In this document: piece after piece, positions 45,545 to 52,923 of the stretch
Layout: each line of letters begins with the position of its first letter
Position numbering within the stretch: the first letter of the stretch is position 1
Origin: Streptacidiphilus melanogenes
GTDB lineage: Bacteria; Actinomycetota; Actinomycetes; Streptomycetales; Streptomycetaceae
Direction: 5' to 3'
Assembly (NCBI RefSeq): GCF_000787835.1
Contig: NZ_BBPP01000001.1
Span: 379,626 to 432,548, forward strand
DNA length: 52,923 nucleotides
Translations under genes and position numbers: made by a program
Notes under the pieces: generated by a model
Databases searched by the model: none
Told to the model about the DNA's origin: nothing
The model's input: only the letters and a program-made list of their open reading frames with translations

Positions 45545-46594
45545 TCAGTCCGCGGGCCGGCGCGGGGCGGCGATCCGGTGGGACTCCTGTGCCTGCGGGT
45601 GCGGGGCCGGAGCTGCCTCCGGGGCGGGAACCGGGGTCAGCGACGCGTGCGACGGCGTGACCGGGTAGTCCGGCACCGACGTCGGCGGCTCGCGGTGGAG
45701 ACTGCGCCGCAGCCGCGCCGCCAGGCGCTGCAGCGGACCGGTCAGCACGCGACCGACCACGACCACCAGGCCGCCGGCGACGCAGTCGAGCAGGTAGTGG
45801 TTGGCGGTGCCCATCACCACGACCATGATCAGCGCGGGGTAGAGCAGGCCGAGCACGCGAACCCAGCGGCGGCGTGCGTGACGGAAGATCAGCAGGCCGC
45901 ACCAGAGCGCCCAGCCGAAGTGCAGGCTGGGCATCGCCGCGAAGTCGTTGGTCATGTCCCCGAGGCCCTTCGGCGCGCTGCCGCTGCCGCCCCACCAGCC
46001 CAGGTTGGCGTGCTGGGCCATCAGATCGAGGAACCCGTCCGGGTCGCTCAGCAGGCGCGGCGGAGCCGTCGGGAAGAACACGAAACCGATCAGCCCGAGG
46101 CCGGTCGCCAGCACCAGCCAGGTCCGGGCGAAGGCGTAGTGGGCGCGGCGGCCGCGGAAGATCCAGACCAGCACGAGCGGGGTGACCGCGTAGTGGAGGC
46201 TCGCGTAGATGTAGTCGGCGGGGACGCCGAGCCAGGCGTGCTCGGAGAACAGGCGGTTGAGCCAGTGCTCGGGCTCCACGTGCAGGCGTCGCTCGGTGCG
46301 CAGCAGGAGTTCGCCGTGGTTCCGGGCCACCGACTCCTTTCCGTGTACGAGCAGGCGGCTGCCGTCGTAAGCTGCGTACACGAGCAGTACCAGCTCCAGG
46401 CCCCACTGGCGCGGCTTCCACCGGCGGGCCCGGGCGAGCAGCCCGGGGCGGTCGGTTTCGGCCTGCGCGGAAGGCTGCGTGGGCCGGCCGTGCTGCTGCG
46501 CGGGCGGTCGCTCGTGCTGCTCGTCGGGGTGCGCGGATGGGGGTGCAGGGCTGGCGCTGTCGCCGACCTCGCCCTGGGCCATGGTGCCTGCCAT
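45545..46594 (-). CDS. PAP2-superfamily membrane protein, paralogue of the gene at 28251
   Basis: A 349-residue protein with about six membrane helices and the motifs PTAPPRLL, FAAMPSLHFGWALWCG and GTANHYLLD, nearly the same as in the PAP2 gene at 28251. It has extra hydrophilic ends of about 50 N-terminal and 60 C-terminal residues, the latter Pro/Ala-rich. I chose ATG 46594 because GGGGGAG lies 8 bases upstream. Divergent from the methyltransferase gene, 107 bases apart. Likely hydrolyses or transfers a lipid-linked phosphate. Confidence 0.88.
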   Translation of the reverse strand: MAGTMAQGEVGDSASPAPPSAHPDEQHERPPAQQHGRPTQPSAQAETDRPGLLARARRWKPRQWGLELVLLVYAAYDGSRLLVHGKESVARNHGELLLRTERRLHVEPEHWLNRLFSEHAWLGVPADYIYASLHYAVTPLVLVWIFRGRRAHYAFARTWLVLATGLGLIGFVFFPTAPPRLLSDPDGFLDLMAQHANLGWWGGSGSAPKGLGDMTNDFAAMPSLHFGWALWCGLLIFRHARRRWVRVLGLLYPALIMVVVMGTANHYLLDCVAGGLVVVVGRVLTGPLQRLAARLRRSLHREPPTSVPDYPVTPSHASLTPVPAPEAAPAPHPQAQESHRIAAPRRPAD

Positions 46595-46701
46595 ACGTCG
46601 AGCTCCCCCCGCCTGTTCATCTTGTGGACATCGCATACCGTACGCCGTACGTTACGCGCTCGCACATCCAGGGGGCCGGGATCGGGCAGACTGGCAGGAC
46701 C

Positions 46702-47889
46702 ATGAACCACTTCGCCCTGCCCGGCGGCGCCGGACTCGATCTTGTCCGCTACCCGGTCGACCCTCGAGACCGCCTGCGCGCTTGGGACGCGTCCGACGAA
46801 TATCTGCTGCAGCACTTGGCTGCCGCTGAAGACCCACTCGACGATCTCGCAGGTGGAGGCGGGCGGCTGGTGGTCCTCGGGGACCGCTGGGGTGCCCTGA
46901 CCACGGCACTTGCCGCATACGAACCGGTCCAGATCACCGACTCGTATCTCGCGCAGCGGGCCACCGTGGAGAACCTCGCGCGGGGCGGCCGCCCGGCGGA
47001 CGGCGTCCGGCTGCTCTCCAGCCGGGACGAGCCACCGGCCCGGGTGGACGTGCTGCTCGTCCGGGTCCCGAAGAGCCTGGCGCTGCTGGAGGACCAGCTG
47101 CTGCGGCTCGCCCCCGCCGTCCACGCGGGGACCGTCGTCGTCGGGGCGGGCATGGTCAAGGAGATCCACACCTCCACGCTGGAGTTGTTCGAGCGCATTC
47201 TCGGCCCGACGCGCACCTCGCTCGCCCAGCGCAAGGCCCGCCTGATCTTCTGCACGCCCGACCCGGCGGTCCTCGCCGCGCGCCCGGCGGACCCGTGGCC
47301 CCAGCGGTACCCCTTCCCCTCCGACGTCCCCGGCATGGGCGCTCTGCTGGCCGGACGGACCGTCACCAACCATGCGGGCGTCTTCTCGGCGGAGCGGCTG
47401 GACATCGGCACCCGCTTCTTCCTGGAGCACCTGCCCGTCCCCGCCGACGGTCACCAGGTCGTGGACCTCGGCTGTGGCAACGGCGTGCTCGGCCTCGCGG
47501 CGGCGCTGTCCGCGCCGGGCGCGGAGGTGACGTTCGTGGACGAGTCCTTCGGCGCGGTCGCCTCCGCCGAGGAGACGTTCCGTGCGAACGCCGACCCGGC
47601 CACGAAGGCGCGGTTCCTCGTGGCCGACGGCGCGAGCGGGCTGGCCCCTGGCTCCGTGGACCTGGTCCTCAACAACCCGCCGTTCCACAGCTACCACGCC
47701 TCCACGGACGCCACGGCCCACCGCATGTTCGCCGACGCCAAGCGCGCGCTGCGGCCGGGCGGGGAGCTGTGGGTGGTCGGCAACCGACACCTGGGCTACC
47801 ACGTGCGGTTGAAGCGGCTGTTCGGCAACTGCCGCACGGTGGCCGGGAATCCGAAGTTCGTCGTGCTGCGGGCCGTGCGCGGGGACTGA
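46702..47889 (+). CDS. Class I rRNA-type guanine-N2 methyltransferase (RlmG/RsmC-like)
   Basis: A 395-residue protein with two related halves. The N-terminal half is degenerate. The C-terminal half has the SAM motif VVDLGCGNGVLGLAAA (near residue 253) and the catalytic NPPFH motif (NNPPFHSYH, near 323) typical of RlmG/RsmC, which methylate guanine N2 in rRNA. No strong ribosome site precedes the ATG; GGCAGGA is the best candidate. The exact rRNA target is not inferable. Confidence 0.88.
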   Translation: MNHFALPGGAGLDLVRYPVDPRDRLRAWDASDEYLLQHLAAAEDPLDDLAGGGGRLVVLGDRWGALTTALAAYEPVQITDSYLAQRATVENLARGGRPADGVRLLSSRDEPPARVDVLLVRVPKSLALLEDQLLRLAPAVHAGTVVVGAGMVKEIHTSTLELFERILGPTRTSLAQRKARLIFCTPDPAVLAARPADPWPQRYPFPSDVPGMGALLAGRTVTNHAGVFSAERLDIGTRFFLEHLPVPADGHQVVDLGCGNGVLGLAAALSAPGAEVTFVDESFGAVASAEETFRANADPATKARFLVADGASGLAPGSVDLVLNNPPFHSYHASTDATAHRMFADAKRALRPGGELWVVGNRHLGYHVRLKRLFGNCRTVAGNPKFVVLRAVRGD

Positions 47890-48027
47890 CCGGACGGACG
47901 GCGGGTGCCGGCCGGGCGGCGGAGGGCCCCGGGCGGCGGTGGACGAGGCGTCGCCGGTTGATCCATGATCGGGAACGGTCGGTGACCGACCGACACCGCT
48001 ACGTCCGCAGACCCGGGGGGAACCGCC

Positions 48028-49236
48028 ATGACCGTCACGCCGCACCCGCCTTATCCGCTCGACGTCCATGGGATCGACCAGCACGGCGAGAACGAGGCCC
48101 TGCGCGAGCGCGGGCCGGTCGCCCTGGTGGAGCTGCCCGGCGGCCTCACCGCCTGGGCGGTGACCGGCCACGAGGAGCTTCAGGCACTCCTCGGTGACCA
48201 GCGGGTGGGCAAGAACCCGGGCAACTGGCGTGCGCTGCAGGAGGGTCGGGTCCCCGAGGGGTGGCCGCTGCTCGGGATGGTCACCATCCCCGGCATGACC
48301 TCCGCCGACGGTGAGGACCACCGGCGCCTGCGCAGCCTCGTCAGCCAGGGCTTCACCCCGCGCCGGGTGGAGGCGCTGCGCCCCCATGTCGAGGCCGTCG
48401 TCGCGGAGTTGGTGGAGCGGCTGGACGGCCTCGCGCCCGGTCCGGTGGACCTGCGCGAGCACTTCGCCTACCCGCTGCCGATGCGCGTGATCGGCGAACT
48501 CCTCGGAATACCCGAGGAGTTGCGCGACGAGCTGCACCGGCACGCCGGAACGCTGGTGCGCAGCTCGGCCACCCCACAGGAGGCGGTGGCCGCCCGGCGC
48601 GGCTTGGTGGAGCTGCTCGGCCAGGTGGCGGCGGACCGCCGCGCGCATCCGGGCGACGACATGACCAGCGACCTGCTCGCCGCGCGCGAGGCCGACGACC
48701 GGCTGAGCGAGGAGGAGGTCGTGGGCACGATGATGCTGATGTTCATCGCGGGCCACGCGACCACGCTCAACCTGATCACCAACGCCGTCCGCGCGCTGTC
48801 GGCCTTCCCGCAGCAGCGCGACGCCGCGCTGGCGGGCACGGTGACGTGGGCGGCCGTGGTCGAGGAGACGCTGCGCCAGGACTCGCCGGTCGCGCACTTC
48901 CCGCTGCGGTTCGCGCTGGACGACATCGAGATCGGTGGGGTTGTCATCCGGCGCGGCGACGCCATCCTCGCCTCCTATGCCGCCGCGGGCCGCGACCCGC
49001 GCCGGCACGAGGACGCGGAGCGCTTCGACGCGACCCGGAGCCCGAACCGGCACCTCTCCTTCGGCCACGGCCTGCACTTCTGCCTCGGCGCGCCGCTGGC
49101 GCGACTGGAGGCGGAGGTGGCGCTGCGCGAGCTCTACGGCCGGTTCCCGGCGCTGGAGCTCGCGGGGGAGACGACGCCGATCGCCTCCTTCGTCAGCAAC
49201 AGCGTCCAGAGCCTGCCGGTGCTGCTCAAGGGCTGA
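48028..49236 (+). CDS. Cytochrome P450 with alanine in place of the I-helix acid
   Basis: A 402-residue class I bacterial P450. The heme-binding loop FGHGLHFCLGAPLAR has C352; the K-helix E-x-x-R is E280-R283. The I-helix reads AGHATT (241-246), so the usual Glu or Asp before the threonine is alanine (A244). GGGGGGAA lies 5 bases before the ATG. No ferredoxin gene is adjacent. The flavin-iron-sulfur enzyme 117 bases downstream on the same strand might be functionally linked, but this is inference. The substrate is unknown. Confidence 0.9.
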   Translation: MTVTPHPPYPLDVHGIDQHGENEALRERGPVALVELPGGLTAWAVTGHEELQALLGDQRVGKNPGNWRALQEGRVPEGWPLLGMVTIPGMTSADGEDHRRLRSLVSQGFTPRRVEALRPHVEAVVAELVERLDGLAPGPVDLREHFAYPLPMRVIGELLGIPEELRDELHRHAGTLVRSSATPQEAVAARRGLVELLGQVAADRRAHPGDDMTSDLLAAREADDRLSEEEVVGTMMLMFIAGHATTLNLITNAVRALSAFPQQRDAALAGTVTWAAVVEETLRQDSPVAHFPLRFALDDIEIGGVVIRRGDAILASYAAAGRDPRRHEDAERFDATRSPNRHLSFGHGLHFCLGAPLARLEAEVALRELYGRFPALELAGETTPIASFVSNSVQSLPVLLKG

Positions 49237-49343
49237 GCCGCAGCGCGGGGACGTGACCGAGGTCTCGCGGGCGTGGTTTTGCACCTTGTTGCATAACCGT
49301 GCCCGCGGGCCCTACTTTGGTGGGCGATACCGGACGCGTGTGA

Positions 49344-51374
<2,031 letters not shown>

Positions 51375-51392
51375 TCACCGACGGCGACACCG

Positions 51393-52802
51393 TCACCAGT
51401 CGGCCACCCGGTAGTCCTTGAGGAACACCCCGGACACCGGGTGGCCGGCCTCGCCGCGCACGATGGGGTCGTAGACGCGGGCCGCCCCGTCGACGACGTC
51501 CAGCGGTGTGCGGAAGCCCCGCGCGGACTCGTAGGCCTTCTTCGGGGCCGGATTCTCGTCGGTGATCCAGCCGGTGTCCACGGCGCACATGTGCACGCCC
51601 TGTCGCGCCAGCTCCTCCGCGCTGGTGCGGGTGAGCATGTTGAGCGCGGCCTTGGCCATGTTCGTGTGCGGGTGCCTGGCGGTCTTGTTGCGGACCGCGA
51701 AACGGCCCTCCACGGCCGTGACGTTGACGATGTAGCGAGCGGGATGCGGTGAGGCGAGCAGCAACGGCAGCAGCCGGTCGCAGAGCAGCGCCGGCGCGAC
51801 GGAGTTGACCAGCTGCGTCTCCAGCAGCTCCGCCGGGTCCAGCCCCCCGAGCCGCACGGACCACGAGTTCTCGGGCGCGAGGTCCGGCAACAGCCCCGCC
51901 TCGTCCGCCGGTTGAAGGCGCGTCGGGGCGTCGGCGCGCGCCTGCGGGAGCGGACCGCCGACCGCCTCCAGCTCCGCCGTCGGCCAGGCCGGGGTGAGAG
52001 CGGGCATCGGCCGGAACCCCGGCGCCGACCGCACCTGCCCGCGCAGGGTGGGCGTCGGCGCCGTCAACTCACCGGCAGCCAGCAGCGCGTAGGACTCCGG
52101 CGGCCGACGCAGCGTCTGCGCGGCGTTGTTGACGAGGATGTCCAACGGGCGCCCGTCCTCGCGCAGCTCCTCGCAGAAGCCGAGCACCTGGCGCGGGTCG
52201 CGCAGGTCGATCCCGACGACGGTCAACCGGTCCAGCCACTCCTCGCTGCCCGGCACGGCCTGGAAGCGCCGCACGGTGTCGTGCGGGAAGCGGCTGGTGA
52301 CGATCAGCTCGGCGCCGTCGCGCAGCATCATCAGCGCCAGCTGGAACCCGATCTTGACCCGGCCCCCGGTCAGCAGCGCCCGCCGTCCGCGCAGGTCCGT
52401 CGTCAGGCCGCGTCGCGCGGCGTTGTCCTTGGCGCACGCGGGGCAGAGCAGGTGGTAGAAGCCGTCGACCTGTCGGTACGGCTCCTTGCAGACGTAGCAG
52501 CACCGGGGCTTGTGGAACTTCCCGACAGGACCGGGTTTCTGCGGCAGCGTCAAAGGCGCGTCCTCGCACCGGTCGGTCGCGCCGGTCGCGGTCGCGGCCG
52601 ACAGCCGTGCGTCCGCGAGCTTCTGCTCGTCGCGCACCTGCCGGCGGCGGCCGTTGCGGCCCTGCCAGACGAACGAGGCCGCGACCTGCTCCGCCTGCCT
52701 CCGGCGTTCGTCGGCGAGGGGCAGCGCGCACAGGCGACCGACCAGTCGCTCGTAAGTGGCGAAATCCTCGTCCGAGATACCGAATGACTGTGTGTCCTGC
52801 AC
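51393..52802 (-). CDS. Atypical SDR-fold protein with N-terminal zinc ribbon
   Basis: A 469-residue protein. About 95 residues of charged sequence precede a four-cysteine zinc ribbon (C102, C105, C120, C123, within CYVCKEP and CPACAKD). An SDR-like Rossmann fold follows. The cofactor loop reads TGGRVKIG, with Lys where the classical TG-x3-G-x-G has its middle glycine; NNAAQT is conserved. The Y-x3-K active site is T-x3-K (HTNMAKAAL, T380, K384), and the catalytic serine position reads NVTAVEG. It lacks the canonical triad. GTG 52802 is preceded by GGGGG at 6 bases; TTG 52808 is an alternative. A sensor or structural role is as likely as catalysis. Confidence 0.85.
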   Translation of the reverse strand: MQDTQSFGISDEDFATYERLVGRLCALPLADERRRQAEQVAASFVWQGRNGRRRQVRDEQKLADARLSAATATGATDRCEDAPLTLPQKPGPVGKFHKPRCCYVCKEPYRQVDGFYHLLCPACAKDNAARRGLTTDLRGRRALLTGGRVKIGFQLALMMLRDGAELIVTSRFPHDTVRRFQAVPGSEEWLDRLTVVGIDLRDPRQVLGFCEELREDGRPLDILVNNAAQTLRRPPESYALLAAGELTAPTPTLRGQVRSAPGFRPMPALTPAWPTAELEAVGGPLPQARADAPTRLQPADEAGLLPDLAPENSWSVRLGGLDPAELLETQLVNSVAPALLCDRLLPLLLASPHPARYIVNVTAVEGRFAVRNKTARHPHTNMAKAALNMLTRTSAEELARQGVHMCAVDTGWITDENPAPKKAYESARGFRTPLDVVDGAARVYDPIVRGEAGHPVSGVFLKDYRVADW

Positions 52803-52845
52803 CGCCAACCCCCAACCATGTCAACGCTGTCCTGCGGAAATGCAG

Positions 52846-52885
52846 GAAGCGCGCGTCAGCCTAGTGGCGGCTGGACGCGCGCTTC
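52846..52885. terminator. Strong GC-rich hairpin near the right end
   Basis: GAAGCGCGCGTCAGCC pairs with GGCTGGACGCGCGCTTC with one bulged base. It lies between the SDR gene's start and the window edge; it probably ends a gene lying beyond the right boundary or insulates the SDR promoter. Confidence 0.6.
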
Positions 52886-52923
52886 GAGCGGATTTCCGCG
52901 GGCTGTGGGGCTCGCGGCCGGGG

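Noticed and set aside
46638-46651. Tandem CCGTACG repeat between the divergent PAP2 and methyltransferase genes
   Set aside because: Only two 7-base units and no matching site elsewhere in the window; too short to call an operator.
7172-49236. Terpene synthase and P450 as one biosynthetic cluster
   Set aside because: They are about 40 kb apart with core metabolism between them.

Overview
This window reads as chromosome from a high-GC actinomycete of the Streptomycetaceae (Streptomyces, or a close genus such as Streptacidiphilus or Kitasatospora). GC is about 72%, starts are often GTG, and ribosome binding sites are GGAGG-type. Family content fits: glnE, glnA2, nadE, panB, an F420-dependent NADPH reductase, a secreted GH13 amylase and giant pullulanase, DHA2 exporters, a sortase pair, a P450 and a terpene synthase. 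The neighbourhood glnE / glnA2 / nadE / panB / pullulanase resembles, from memory, the SCO2226-SCO2257 part of the S. coelicolor core chromosome. No rRNA, tRNA, CRISPR array, phage integrase or intact insertion sequence was seen.

Layout. 209-2052: degenerate primase-polymerase-like protein, methionine aminopeptidase (map) and a divergent small SPOR-like protein. 2209-7145: a tight five-gene MoxR/DUF58/DUF4129 envelope operon with 4-base overlaps. 7172-8968: an orphan class I terpene synthase and an unknown protein, both on the minus strand. 9037-10905: F420:NADP reductase, a 57-residue membrane protein, and a site-2 protease. 11140-11771: two truncated, frameshifted gene remnants meeting head-on (a SARP/AfsR-type regulator and a DrrA-type ABC ATPase). 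11870-18483: panB, a DHA2 exporter with its TetR regulator and a perfect 33-bp palindrome in front, a membrane endonuclease/exonuclease/phosphatase-fold protein, and nadE. 18702-22565: SPFH protein, NlpC/P60 peptidase and glnA2.

22710-24941 looks like a small accessory pocket between glnA2 and glnE: a YcxB-like protein, a HEAT-type stub, a secreted ricin-type lectin, about 585 bases of gene debris, and a small membrane protein. 25014-28121 is glnE. 28251-37444 holds a PAP2 protein, then a divergent starch locus: an alpha-amylase with three CBM20 domains and a two-catalytic-domain amylase-pullulanase, sharing a palindromic control region. 37606-38985: class F-like sortase with a probable surface partner. 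39189-46594: an MDR oxidoreductase, a VOC protein, a MarR/DHA2 operon with twin operator-like sites, an MBL-hydrolase/DHA2 operon, and a second PAP2 paralogue. 46702-52802: an rRNA-type methyltransferase, a P450 lacking the usual I-helix acid, 2,4-dienoyl-CoA reductase, and an atypical zinc-ribbon SDR lacking the catalytic tyrosine.

How the genes work together. GlnA2 and GlnE both belong to nitrogen and polyamine metabolism. The amylase, pullulanase and their shared operator form an extracellular starch-degrading unit. Three DHA2 exporters, two with linked regulators, suggest a drug-efflux-rich stretch. Most of the window is core or near-core; the most unusual items are the zinc-ribbon SDR, the degenerate Prim-Pol, the triple-CBM20 amylase and the two decayed pockets.
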